From Thiothrix nivea DSM 5205 (GTDB lineage: Bacteria > Pseudomonadota > Gammaproteobacteria > Thiotrichales > Thiotrichaceae): a stretch of 64,000 nt of DNA. The DNA lies in assembly GCF_000260135.1 (NCBI RefSeq), contig NZ_JH651384.1, positions 3,766,693-3,830,692 of the forward strand, in the 5' to 3' direction. Under the pieces are notes generated by a model. It was not told where the DNA came from, made no database searches, and saw only the letters and a list, made by a program, of their open reading frames with translations. Shown one piece after another: positions 14,546 to 23,400 of this stretch (positions are counted from its first letter, which is position 1; each line of letters begins with the position of its first letter). Made by a program: the position numbers and the translations under genes.

Positions 14546-15170
14546 AGGAAGGTAAGGTCACCATTATGCTTGGCAGGTTGTTGCCTTGTTGCATCCGCGC
14601 TTCCAGCCCCTGTTTTGCCAGCCCCCATTCGGTATCCAGAATGCTGTAAATGGCGGTGTCGCGGATTACCCCGTCCGGCATGACGGCACTGCGGCGGAGT
14701 ATGCCTTCCAGCACTGCCCCCATCTTTTCCAGCGATTGGCGTGAGCGCCTGTTGCGGATGTCGGTCTTGAACTGCACCCGTAAAATGCCAAAAGTTTCAA
14801 ACGCATGGCGCAATAGCAGGTATTTGCTTTCCAGATTGACACCACTGCGCTGGTGTTCAGTGGCGTACCAGGTAGCACCGATTTCCAGTTTCATGTGTTT
14901 CATGCAGATGTCGCGGAAGCGGGTGCTGCCGATGGCCTTGCCGGATTGTTGGTGGATAACGGCAAACGGCAGGTCGGTGCCGGCCTCGCGTAGGCGGATG
15001 GCGTTGCCGATGAAACTTTCCATGTGTTGCGGCTCTGCCAGGTTGCCGTAAAACATGTATTGCCACAGCTGTTCATCGCGGGCTGCTTCCAGCAAATCGG
15101 GTATATGCCACTTGTTGAGTGGTTCGAGGCGCACTAGTCGCCCCTCCAGGGTTACTGGCTGCAAAGTCAT
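14523..15170 (-). CDS. GNAT N-acetyltransferase (RimJ/RimL-like)
   Basis: A 215-aa GNAT-fold enzyme. The N-terminus GRLVRLEPLNKWHIPDLLEAA, a central KAIGSTRF and a C-terminal FKTDIRNRRSRQSLEKMGAV, cited as fragments, are typical of the RimL-like acyl-CoA dependent acetyltransferases (substrate ranges from ribosomal proteins to small amines). AAGGAG lies 8 bases before the ATG. It follows the PAP2 gene by 34 bases on the same strand, so it could be the third gene of the phosphate-linked group, though nothing in its sequence shows that. The C-terminus is longer than usual by about 20 residues. Confidence 0.85.
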   Translation of the reverse strand: MTLQPVTLEGRLVRLEPLNKWHIPDLLEAARDEQLWQYMFYGNLAEPQHMESFIGNAIRLREAGTDLPFAVIHQQSGKAIGSTRFRDICMKHMKLEIGATWYATEHQRSGVNLESKYLLLRHAFETFGILRVQFKTDIRNRRSRQSLEKMGAVLEGILRRSAVMPDGVIRDTAIYSILDTEWGLAKQGLEARMQQGNNLPSIMVTLPSYLTHHAG

Positions 15171-15204
15171 GGCGAAACTCCTTGAGCTGGAGAAGAAACA
15201 CCGC

Positions 15205-15738
15205 TTAGAACAGATAAGGCAACAGCAGGAAACTGCCCTGTGCCAACCCCACCCCCAGACATGCGCCGATCAACACGTCGCTAGGGTAATGCAGCCCCAG
15301 GATCACCCGTGACAAAGCCACCAGCGCGGCAAACGGAACCACCAGCACCGCCCATTCCGGGTAATAGTGCAGCAGCACCGTACTGAAACCAACCGCGTGT
15401 AAGGTGTGGCCGGAAGGGAAGCTGAACTGGTCCAGCGCCGCCACATTCCGGAAAATATGGCCGTTATGGCGGTAAGGGCGCACCCGTTCGGTTGAAGTTT
15501 TCAGCCATTTGTAAACGGTCAGCCCGGCCAGCGCCACCAGCCCCATGTGCAGGGAAACCTGTGCTGCTTCCCAGCCGTAAATCAACGGCAGCATCAGCAT
15601 CAACACATACCAGAACACGCCATCACCGAGGCGGCTGATCACAGCAAAAAACAGGCTGACCGGTTTCCAGTGGTTGACCTGGTTGAACAGCAGGCACAAT
15701 GGAATTTCACGGTCGTTAAGCTGATGTAACAGTTTCAT
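15205..15738 (-). CDS. PAP2-family membrane phosphatase
   Basis: A 177-aa integral membrane protein with about five hydrophobic segments and the three phosphatase motifs in order: KTSTERVRP (motif 1), FPSGHT (motif 2, catalytic His) and SRVILGLHYPSD (motif 3, nucleophile His). PAP2 enzymes remove phosphate from phosphatidate, lipid-PP or similar substrates on the periplasmic side. GAGGTGAG precedes the ATG. The gene overlaps the 3' end of the GT4 gene by 23 bases, so the pair is cotranscribed. With the Pho-box-like site upstream of GT4 it is likely part of phosphate-limitation lipid remodelling. Confidence 0.9.
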   Translation of the reverse strand: MKLLHQLNDREIPLCLLFNQVNHWKPVSLFFAVISRLGDGVFWYVLMLMLPLIYGWEAAQVSLHMGLVALAGLTVYKWLKTSTERVRPYRHNGHIFRNVAALDQFSFPSGHTLHAVGFSTVLLHYYPEWAVLVVPFAALVALSRVILGLHYPSDVLIGACLGVGLAQGSFLLLPYLF

Positions 15739-16912
15739 GGCTCACCTCGTGAAGGACAGTTTGGATGGTGTTGTGCAGGCGCTGTACGACCTTTTCCCAG
15801 CTCAGGTTGTGGGCAGTTTGGGTCGCGGCGATGCCCATACGCTGGCGTAAAGCGGCATCCTGCGCCAATGTAGCGCTGGCTTGGATGAAGGCATCATTAT
15901 CTTCCAGCAGCACCGCCATGCCGTTTTCGCCGCTGCGGATGTGCTCGCGGGCGGCGGCGTAATCGAAAGTCACCACCGGCAGGCCGCTGGCCATCGCTTC
16001 CATGATGACATTGCCGAAGGTTTCGCTGGTGCTGGGGTAAAGGAACAGGTCGCCGCTGGCGAAATGCTCCGCCAGTTCCACGCCCCGGCGCATCCCGGCG
16101 AACAGGCAGTCGGGGTGTTGTTCCTGCAAACGCCTGCGCTCAGGGCCGTCACCGACCAGCAGGAAACGCGCCTCCGGCACAACCTGCTGGATGGTGCGGA
16201 AAGCGGCAAACGCCAGATCCAGGTTTTTTTCCTGCGCCATGCGTGTCACCAATGTGACCAGCAACTGCTCGGGCTGGATGCCGAGTTGCGCCCGCAGTTG
16301 TGGGCTGCGGCGTTGTGGGTTGAACAGTTCTGCGTCGATGCCCCGGGCGAGGATGTCGAGCTTTTCATAGCCGGTGGCGGCCAGTTGCTGGCTGAGTTCA
16401 CGGGTTGGCACCAGCGTGACCAGGGTCTGGTTATGGACGTGGCGCAAATAGCGCTTGGCCAGGTTGAAAAAACTGCTGAGGCGGTAGTAGCGGCTGTACT
16501 GGTCAAAATTGGTGTGGAAATCACTGATGACCGGGATACCGAGTTTCTTGGCTGCCTTCATCGCCGAATAGCCGAGCGGGCCTTCGGTGACAATTTGTAC
16601 GATGTCGGGACGCTGCTTTTTCCACTGGCGCTTGAGGGCGTTGTATTGTGGGAAACCGAGGCGGACTTCCTTGTAAAACGGCAGAGCCAGGCCATTGACC
16701 AGGTATTCCTGAAAACCTTCTGCATGGGTGGGGCGTTCGCGCGGTTGTTGTCGCGGGCGTACCAGCTGGATGTGGTAGCCGCCATGGCTACGCAAACCCT
16801 CCACCAGCCGGTAGATGGTGTTGGCAACGCCATTGACTTCCGGTGGCCAGGTTTCGGTGACCACTGCCAGCCGGGTGTTGTTGTGGATGAGTTTGAGGTT
16901 GGGGGCAGTCAC
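15716..16912 (-). CDS. GT4-family glycosyltransferase
   Basis: A 398-aa glycosyltransferase with GT-B fold. The N-domain starts at VVTETWPPEVNGVANTIYRLV (cited as VVTETWPPEVNG and ANTIYRLV) and the nucleotide-sugar site shows LVTRMAQEKNLDL, LLVGDGPER and the EX7E motif SETFGNVIME. The start codon is GTG. Enzymes of this subgroup (related to the MgtA/SqdX/Agt glycolipid synthases) transfer a sugar to diacylglycerol or a sugar lipid. Together with PhoB, a PAP2 phosphatase and an upstream Pho-box-like sequence, a role in making phosphorus-free glycolipids is a reasonable inference, not proven by sequence. Confidence 0.85.
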   Translation of the reverse strand: MTAPNLKLIHNNTRLAVVTETWPPEVNGVANTIYRLVEGLRSHGGYHIQLVRPRQQPRERPTHAEGFQEYLVNGLALPFYKEVRLGFPQYNALKRQWKKQRPDIVQIVTEGPLGYSAMKAAKKLGIPVISDFHTNFDQYSRYYRLSSFFNLAKRYLRHVHNQTLVTLVPTRELSQQLAATGYEKLDILARGIDAELFNPQRRSPQLRAQLGIQPEQLLVTLVTRMAQEKNLDLAFAAFRTIQQVVPEARFLLVGDGPERRRLQEQHPDCLFAGMRRGVELAEHFASGDLFLYPSTSETFGNVIMEAMASGLPVVTFDYAAAREHIRSGENGMAVLLEDNDAFIQASATLAQDAALRQRMGIAATQTAHNLSWEKVVQRLHNTIQTVLHEVSHETVTSA

Positions 16913-16971
16913 AATTACACAATCTTACAAAGAACATAACCCTGATTTTGCAGGGTAAATGCTGCAAGCCA

Positions 16972-16989
16972 GTGACGCTTTTGTGACGG
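16972..16989 (-). promoter_or_regulatory. Pho-box-like site upstream of the GT4 gene
   Basis: Read on the minus strand: CCGTCACAAAAGCGTCAC, two GTCAC units 11 bases apart with an A4 spacer. This matches the layout of the Pho box (CTGTCAT, AT-rich 4 bases, CTGTCAY) with several mismatches. It lies 60 bases before the GTG start. Confidence 0.5.
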
Positions 16990-17022
16990 TTGTGTTTAGG
17001 GCGGGCAGCTTGTTGCCATAGG

Positions 17023-17709
17023 TCAAGGGTTGGGTGAAAAGCGGTAGCCAGCCCCCCGGACGGTCTGGATGTAATGGTCAAGCCCATGTGGTGCCAACGA
17101 TTTGCGCAAACGCAGGATGTGCACATCCACCGTGCGTTCTTCCACGTAAACATTGCGCCCCCAGGCATTGTTGAGTAATTGCTCGCGGCTGTATACGCGG
17201 TCGGGGTGTTGCATGAAAAACTTTAGCAGGCGGTATTCAGTCGGGCCAAATTCCAGTTCTTCGCCCCGGGCGGTGACGCGGTGGCTGCGCGAGTCCAGTA
17301 TCAACTCCTCAAACTCCAGCACGTCGGTGGGCTGGGCATTCTGGGTGCGGCGCAATACGGCCTGAATCCGCGCCACCAGTTCAGCAGGGGAGAAAGGTTT
17401 GCTGATGAAATCGTCTATTCCGGCGCGAAACCCATTGATTTTATCAGTTTCTTCCGTGCGGGCGGTCAGCATGATGATGGGGATATCTTGCGTATTGCAG
17501 TCACGTTGTAAACGCCGTACCAGCTCAAGGCCATTGATGCCGGGCAGCATCCAGTCCATTAGGATCAGCTGGGGGCGCTGGCGGTCGATTTCAGCATACG
17601 CCTGTTCGGCATCGGCGGCTTCGGCCAGCTCGTAACCGGCGCGCCCCAGTGCAAAACCCACCATGCTACGGATGGGTTGTTCATCTTCTACGATCAGGAT
17701 GGTGCTCAT
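17023..17709 (-). CDS. phoB: PhoB phosphate-response regulator
   Basis: A 228-aa OmpR/PhoB-family regulator. The receiver domain has the acidic pair in LIVEDE, the phospho-acceptor Asp52 (LILMDWMLPG), a conserved Thr in MLTART and Lys in SKPFSP. The C-terminal winged helix (FGPTEYRLLKFFMQHPDRVYSR, cited in part, then ERTVDVHILRLRKSL and TVRGAGYRF) is typical of PhoB. It senses phosphate limitation through the PhoR kinase, which is not next to it here. The divergent upstream region contains a good Pho box, indicating autoregulation. ATG start. Confidence 0.93.
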   Translation of the reverse strand: MSTILIVEDEQPIRSMVGFALGRAGYELAEAADAEQAYAEIDRQRPQLILMDWMLPGINGLELVRRLQRDCNTQDIPIIMLTARTEETDKINGFRAGIDDFISKPFSPAELVARIQAVLRRTQNAQPTDVLEFEELILDSRSHRVTARGEELEFGPTEYRLLKFFMQHPDRVYSREQLLNNAWGRNVYVEERTVDVHILRLRKSLAPHGLDHYIQTVRGAGYRFSPNP

Positions 17710-17758
17710 GTTAAACCTATGTGAATGCCATTCTCGACAGGCATTAAAGCGTAGGAGT

Positions 17759-17776
17759 GTGTCAGTTCCATGACAG
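17759..17776 (-). promoter_or_regulatory. Pho box upstream of phoB
   Basis: On the minus strand CTGTCATGGAACTGACAC fits the 18-bp Pho box (CTGTCAT-N4-CTGTCAY) at all but one position outside the spacer. It lies 50 bases upstream of the phoB ATG. Confidence 0.7.
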
Positions 17777-17913
17777 CGTTAATAAAAAAGCCTGACAGCA
17801 GGTTGATTGATGGCAGGTGGTAGGATGTAGTTTGTCGCGGTGATGTAACCCAACTTTTTGGGTTATTCTTGGTCTAATGATAGGACGTAGGTAAAACGGG
17901 CGGATGGGGTGTT

Positions 17914-19272
17914 GTGAGAGAGAAAGCTAAATGTGTTGGGTTATTCATTTCAGTGATTTTGCTCGGGTCTTCCTGTGTGCCCGGTGAGTATGTGCCGGAG
18001 CTAAAAGTAGTGCAATTAACAGCCCCTCCTGCTGGTTTGATGATTCCTGAGGGGCAAACTGTACAGGCTGGCCCTGTTGGTAAATTGAATGATACCGGCA
18101 TTACTTTGTGTGCGGACGACGCTGTGCAGGGCAGCTATAACCATGATGTGCATTGTTCTTTGTTGACGGATATGGAGGGTGATCCTGTTCCTCCGGGACA
18201 GGATGCCCTATCGGGACGTGATACGGTTTTTAATGACGACAGCGACGGTCATGCAGGCTTTAGTTTTACTAAATTGGGTGTCAATGGGCTGGCTTTGTCG
18301 ATACAAGACCAAACATGGGATGATAATGGTTCAGAACGCTTGGGCAGCCGTTGGTCATGTGTCAAAGACAATGTAACGGGCTTGGTTTGGGAAATAACAC
18401 AAAGCGCTGACAATACCTATCTTTCGTCGCAACTGAGTGAGCGTGTGCAGAAGGCCAATCATGCAGGTTGGTGTGGGGCAATGGACTGGCGTCTTCCAAC
18501 CATGCAGGAGCTGCGCTCCATCATGGATTTTTCCCATCGGGATCCTGCCATTGATACAAGCTATTTTCCAGAGACTAACGGGGAATATTGGTCTGCCATG
18601 CCGGAAAAACAGGATGATGACGGCCTGGTTATCAAGGGCAGTGGAAGTGTCAATTTCCGGGAAGGCAATAGTGGAAAAGAATCCTCTGATACTATTTCCC
18701 TAAAGTCGGTACGTTTGGTGTATGGCCCGTTTCTGGGGGCGGGGGCAGGCCTGGATACGTTGGCCGGGGTTCAGTGTACGAATGAAAACATAACGCCCAC
18801 GACACCTGCCCATCATTTTATTTTCCGTCCCGATGGCACCGTTGCACATACACCTTCCGGTTTGATGTGGAAGCGTTGCCTGGAAGGGCAGGTGTTTACC
18901 GATAACGACACGCCAGATGACCCCCAGGATGACCAGTGCATGGGTTATGCAACCGACAATATGCCTTGGGCAGTGGCTTTGAACCATGTTCAAACCCTGG
19001 ATGCACAAGGTGGTTTTGCCGGTTATGCAGATTGGCGTATCCCCAATATCAAAGAACTGGAAAGCATCGTGGAATTTTGTCGGTCTGACCCGGCATTCAA
19101 TACGGCAGTCTTCCCCGATTCCGCGTATTCTTTGTGGAGTAGCTCACCCGTCATGAACGATGCGGAACCTTACTGGGTTTGGGTACTCCATTTCCGGTTT
19201 GGTGTTGTCACCCAAGCGCTTCAGGGCGATATTAACAACAAGGCCATCCGTTTGGTGCGTACCATGGAGTGA
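17914..19272 (+). CDS. Lipoprotein with two DUF1566 (Lcl-type) domains
   Basis: A 452-aa exported protein. The signal ends in a lipobox (ILLGSSC). Two DUF1566 domains follow, each with the same order of motifs: GLVWE...WCGAMDWRLPTMQELRSI...YFPETNGEYWSA (about 150-235) and GLMWK...YADWRIPNIKELESI...VFPDSAYSLWSS (about 305-420), both cited as fragments. DUF1566 (Fib_succ/Lcl) domains have the C-type-lectin-like fold and act in adhesion or glycan binding. GTG start after GGGGT. It is convergent with the SGNH esterase gene, 6 bases apart. Whether it belongs to the conflict locus is unclear. Confidence 0.8.
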   Translation: MREKAKCVGLFISVILLGSSCVPGEYVPELKVVQLTAPPAGLMIPEGQTVQAGPVGKLNDTGITLCADDAVQGSYNHDVHCSLLTDMEGDPVPPGQDALSGRDTVFNDDSDGHAGFSFTKLGVNGLALSIQDQTWDDNGSERLGSRWSCVKDNVTGLVWEITQSADNTYLSSQLSERVQKANHAGWCGAMDWRLPTMQELRSIMDFSHRDPAIDTSYFPETNGEYWSAMPEKQDDDGLVIKGSGSVNFREGNSGKESSDTISLKSVRLVYGPFLGAGAGLDTLAGVQCTNENITPTTPAHHFIFRPDGTVAHTPSGLMWKRCLEGQVFTDNDTPDDPQDDQCMGYATDNMPWAVALNHVQTLDAQGGFAGYADWRIPNIKELESIVEFCRSDPAFNTAVFPDSAYSLWSSSPVMNDAEPYWVWVLHFRFGVVTQALQGDINNKAIRLVRTME

Positions 19273-19278
19273 TGGGGC

Positions 19279-19968
19279 TCAGAGTATCCCCATGAAAAAA
19301 GCAAACCATTTGTTGATCAGTAAATCCTGCCCCTTGGCATTGATATGGCCATCCCCCTGGATAAGATGGCTTTCATCAAGATATAGAGGTTGCGAGAAAG
19401 CGATTTTTATGTTTCCCTTAAACTCAGGGGAGACGGTCAGCATTTCTTGGCTTTTCATGACATTAAAGCCTTTGTCATTAGGGTAAAGCCTGTCTTGCAC
19501 GGGTATCAGCCAATAACCACCGTGAGCTAATAAGACTTGGGTGGCAGCTGCTTTTTCTTTGACCAAACGAAAAATATTTTGCAGGGCGTTAAAGTAATTC
19601 GATGTGCTGGTTCTGGATATGACGTCGCTTTCCCCGTGCTGGAAAATGATGTATTGATATTCCCCTGCTGTCAGTGTTGCCTCCAGTGTTCGCCGTGGGT
19701 AAAAGCTTTTGCCGTTGTGTTCAATGGAAAAGCCTGGATCTAGCCAGTCAGCAACATGGGTTGAACCAACTGCAATCGACTTGATAAAAACATCCTTGCC
19801 TGCTGCCTGTAAGCGGTTGGTGAGCCCAACCCACAAATTGCCTTGGTAAGTTAGCCCTGAAGAAGCTTCCGAGGTGTCACACTTACCGGGATAGCGCAAA
19901 CTGTCGACCCGTTCCAGATGGTTGGCGGCATTGGACTGACCCAATACAAGAATACGGGTGGTGGCCAT
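19279..19968 (-). CDS. SGNH-hydrolase esterase (sialate O-acetylesterase-like)
   Basis: A 229-aa protein without signal peptide. Block I is LVLGQSNAANH with the nucleophile Ser, the middle block is FQHGESD, and the last block DESHLIQGDGHINAKG has the catalytic Asp/His pair. The GQSN and HGESD forms are typical of the SASA (sialate O-acetylesterase) branch of SGNH hydrolases. It is the last gene of the minus-strand locus, starting 1 base after the stop of the 148-aa gene. A cytosolic esterase next to a CHAT-hydrolase protein may add a further hydrolytic function. Substrate unknown. Confidence 0.8.
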   Translation of the reverse strand: MATTRILVLGQSNAANHLERVDSLRYPGKCDTSEASSGLTYQGNLWVGLTNRLQAAGKDVFIKSIAVGSTHVADWLDPGFSIEHNGKSFYPRRTLEATLTAGEYQYIIFQHGESDVISRTSTSNYFNALQNIFRLVKEKAAATQVLLAHGGYWLIPVQDRLYPNDKGFNVMKSQEMLTVSPEFKGNIKIAFSQPLYLDESHLIQGDGHINAKGQDLLINKWFAFFMGIL

Positions 19969-19969
19969 A

Positions 19970-20416
19970 TCAGGCTTTCCTTACTACGGCGGCAAAATTG
20001 GCGTGAAAGGAGTCTTGGTTTACAGGCGCGCCGTTATTCTTGTGGGTTGTCAGGTAGCGGAATGAAATTTTTGCGCCTTGTGCCAAGGTTTCAGATAGCA
20101 CGGTAATGTTCACCGGTTTACGCATTTGGGAGCGGTCAGTAACGTAGTTGTGAATGTGCTGGCCTTCATAAATGGGGACGCCATCAATCAGGATTTGCAG
20201 CAAGACAGCCCCAAACCAGTCCTTCCCCAGGTTGTAATAAGTTTCGTCACTGCCAGCCAGAATATGGGCGCTGATGTCATAGTCACCGGTTTCATGGATG
20301 GTAATTTCGTGGCCTTCAATAGAGGTGTAGGGATGGTTGGCCTGGATGTATAAGTCAATATTACGCCAAGTTTGGCCATTCCCGACTTCTGAAAGCGTTG
20401 AAATAAATTTACTCAT
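19970..20416 (-). CDS. 148-aa beta-rich protein, unknown
   Basis: Predicted to be mostly beta structure with alternating hydrophobic positions (YTSIEGHEITIHETGDYDISAH, then FGAVLLQILIDGVPIYEG and PVNITVLSETLAQGAKISFRY, each cited as fragments). The pattern resembles C1q/TNF-like or phage-tail jelly-roll modules, but no motif is diagnostic. There is no signal peptide. It lies 38 bases downstream of the hydrolase-CHAT gene and 1 base before the esterase gene, so it is part of that operon. It may be a binding or scaffold partner for the esterase. Confidence 0.6.
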   Translation of the reverse strand: MSKFISTLSEVGNGQTWRNIDLYIQANHPYTSIEGHEITIHETGDYDISAHILAGSDETYYNLGKDWFGAVLLQILIDGVPIYEGQHIHNYVTDRSQMRKPVNITVLSETLAQGAKISFRYLTTHKNNGAPVNQDSFHANFAAVVRKA

Positions 20417-20454
20417 GGGTCAGTTACTCTGGTTGGGGGAAATGTGAATATTGT

Positions 20455-23400
20455 TCAAACTACCAACTTTTCCGCAATCTCCAGTAAAGCCATCACCACC
20501 GGCTCCAGTTGGGGTTTATCCTGTTTACGTTCTTCCAGCATTACTTGCAGGAAAGCAAGGTGCTCGGAAACAAACCGCATCTGCCGTGGCGCAGCCCCGC
20601 GCCCGACCGCTAGTTCGTAATCCCCCACCACCCGTTGCACCTGACTGGTTTCATTCAGGCGCGCGCCGAGGATGTAATGCACTAGCCCGCATTCCGCCCG
20701 CGTGATGCCGGAGCAAAAACTGGGTGCGGTCTTGTCGACCTGGTCAGCACACTGCCGTGCCTGATCCAGCCAGTATTTCAGCTCCTGCCGATCCAGCTGT
20801 TCCACCTCACCACGCAGGTAGCGCACCACTTTGCAGGTCAGCCAATTGATCAGCGGATAGCCTGCCACCGTATGCGTCTGCTGCATGGCGAAATCGTGCG
20901 CCCGCTTGTAGGCAAGCTCCATCGAGCGCAAGGATTTGGCGCGCTCATCGCCGCTGGCCATCATCGCCCGGCGCTTCCAGTATTTGCCCACTTCTTCAAA
21001 GCGTTGCAGGCTGTTGCCCAAACCATCCAGTAACTGGAGGATCGTCCAAGCCTGATCCATCAGCCCCGCAGGCGATTCCGCCACCCGTTTGGGCGGCGGC
21101 TCCAGCTTGCCCTGTGACCAGCCCAGCGCCCAAGCCGTCAGCAGACTGGCCTTGTCTTCCAGCAGCAGCACCGGGTAATCGGCCTGTGGGGAATCCTGCG
21201 CCGCCGTGTAGGCTTCAATCGCTTGCGGGAACATGTCCAGCTTGCCGTAAGCACGCCCCAATGCAGACTGGATTTCCGCGTGTGCCAACCATTCGGCGGG
21301 GATTGCCCGCTGAAGTTGTTGTAAGCGTTCTTGCAACCACTGGGTATCGCCAGCTTGGGCGGTATCCGCCATATTGACCAGATTCTGCAATTCGGCGACG
21401 ACTTCCACTTCCGCCACGAACCGCCAGGCATCCGTATCCTTGCCGTCGCTGGCGCAGCCCGGTTGGCGGCTCAACAGCTTGTAATCCGGGTCGCCATAGC
21501 ATTGGTACGCACCCCAGGTATTGCAGTTCGGGTATTGCCGCCAGGTTTCCAGCCGCGCCATCAGCAATGCTTGGCCGAAGGTATAGCCCTGTAACAGCGC
21601 GTTGTAGCATTGTTCGGCGAACACCTTGGCAGCATCATCGTTGATGGCCCAGCCCGCCGCTATGACAGCCCGCACACCCATGCGGATCAGTTCCTGCGCC
21701 AGGCTCGCGGCCAGTTTGCTGCGGTCGGCGCGCACGGCATTCTGGATGTCGGCTTCCATGAAATCCATCTGCGCCAGGTGGCAACAGTTGATGAAAGCCA
21801 GTTCCGGCACCTTGCGCATCTGGCCGATTTCCACCGGGGTGAGGAAAATGCCGTTGCCCAGCACCATGCCGCTGACTTCCAGCTCGCTATCCTTGTCCGG
21901 CCTGTAGCGGTACACGCCATGCCCGGCCAAGTGCAGCACGCGGTAATCGCCGGTGTGCAGCGCCTTGAGGATGGATTGCGAATCAGTGCCGATTTCACGC
22001 GTTACCTTGGTGAAACCACCCGCTTCCAGCAGTTTGGAGACGGTTTCTGCCTCCTGTTTGGCCGCAGGCAGGCGCACGAATTCGCCACCAACCGGCGGGT
22101 CACCAACTACCAACGCAGCACGTTCCACCGGGTTGACCACTTTGGGGCGGAATTGCCCGACCTGCAATTGGCGCACCATGCCAAAGCGTACCGACAACGG
22201 CTGCGACTCGTTGTCAAGACGATTGTAGAGCAATTCCCATGGGTAAGCGGAGGCCGCCCCATCCAGCACCAGCACCAGGTTTTCAGCATTCGGCGCTTGC
22301 TCTTTCATCGCGGCTGGCAACAGCAGCTCGAACAGGATTTTACCGGTTTCCGGGTCGTCGGCACTGGTGGTAATGGCCTTGTCGATGAACTGGTCGACCA
22401 GTTTGCGCTGGGTAGCCTGCAACACCAGTTCGGCGCGCGCCTTGTCGGTCAGGGTGGTGTATTTCAGGCCGCTGTCGTTGGCTTCCACCTGGATGCGCCG
22501 CCACCAGCCGGGCGGGTCGTTATACATCACCCGGCGGCGTTTGCCCGGCAGGCATTGCATCAGGCTCTTGACGGTGAATTCGCTGCGGAACTCGGGAAGT
22601 TGTACGAAATCCTGCACCAGCCGCGCCGCTTCCACCGCACGGTCTTCATACAGCTCAACGAATTCCACCACTTGTAGGCGCAGGCGGATACCACGTTCGC
22701 TCTTATTCAGTGCCTGATTGGCCTGCACGATGGCACGCAAAATGGCGGTGATGGAATCGGCCAGCGTCACGCTGCCACCGCCAACCGTGCCGATCAGCAG
22801 GCTGGCAACATGCACCGGGAAGCAATCCCCATCCATTTGCTCATCACCGGGTGGATTGCGTTCCAGTTCCTCGCGGATATTCAGCGCGTAATCCATCATC
22901 GCGCGGATGAAACTGGCGGTCAGCACCCCACTGGTGAGTTTGCCAACTTCACCCAGCCCCACGATCACCGCGCCACCGGGTTTTTTGCCGGGATTGAGGA
23001 ACACATGCGACGTACCCGGCAGCCCGGGATACAACCCCATGCGCTGCAACTCGCTCATGCGCCCGCCCAGCCGCTTGTCGAGCACGGATTCGGCGCTGAG
23101 GATGGAATCGCCTTCGTAGTGCCCGACCACTACCGGGTGGTTAACGTATTCCAGGTTGCCGTGGATGACCCGTACTTCCACCAGTGGGCGCACTTCCTCC
23201 TCAGTCAGGCTGGTGTGGTAGCCGAGCGCGGCGGCCAGCAGCTCCTGCTCATCCGGGAACAACTGGTTGCGAATGATGGGCAACCACTGGTCAGAGGCTT
23301 GCCCGATTTGCGGTGGCTGCTGTTCCAGTTGTCGGGAAACGCCGTCGTCGAGCAGGTATTGCAGGGTCTGGAAATATTCGGCGTGGCTGGCCATGCGCCC

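Noticed and set aside
15881-16939. 352-aa plus-strand frame over the GT4 gene
   Set aside because: Antisense shadow of a well-supported glycosyltransferase in high-GC DNA.
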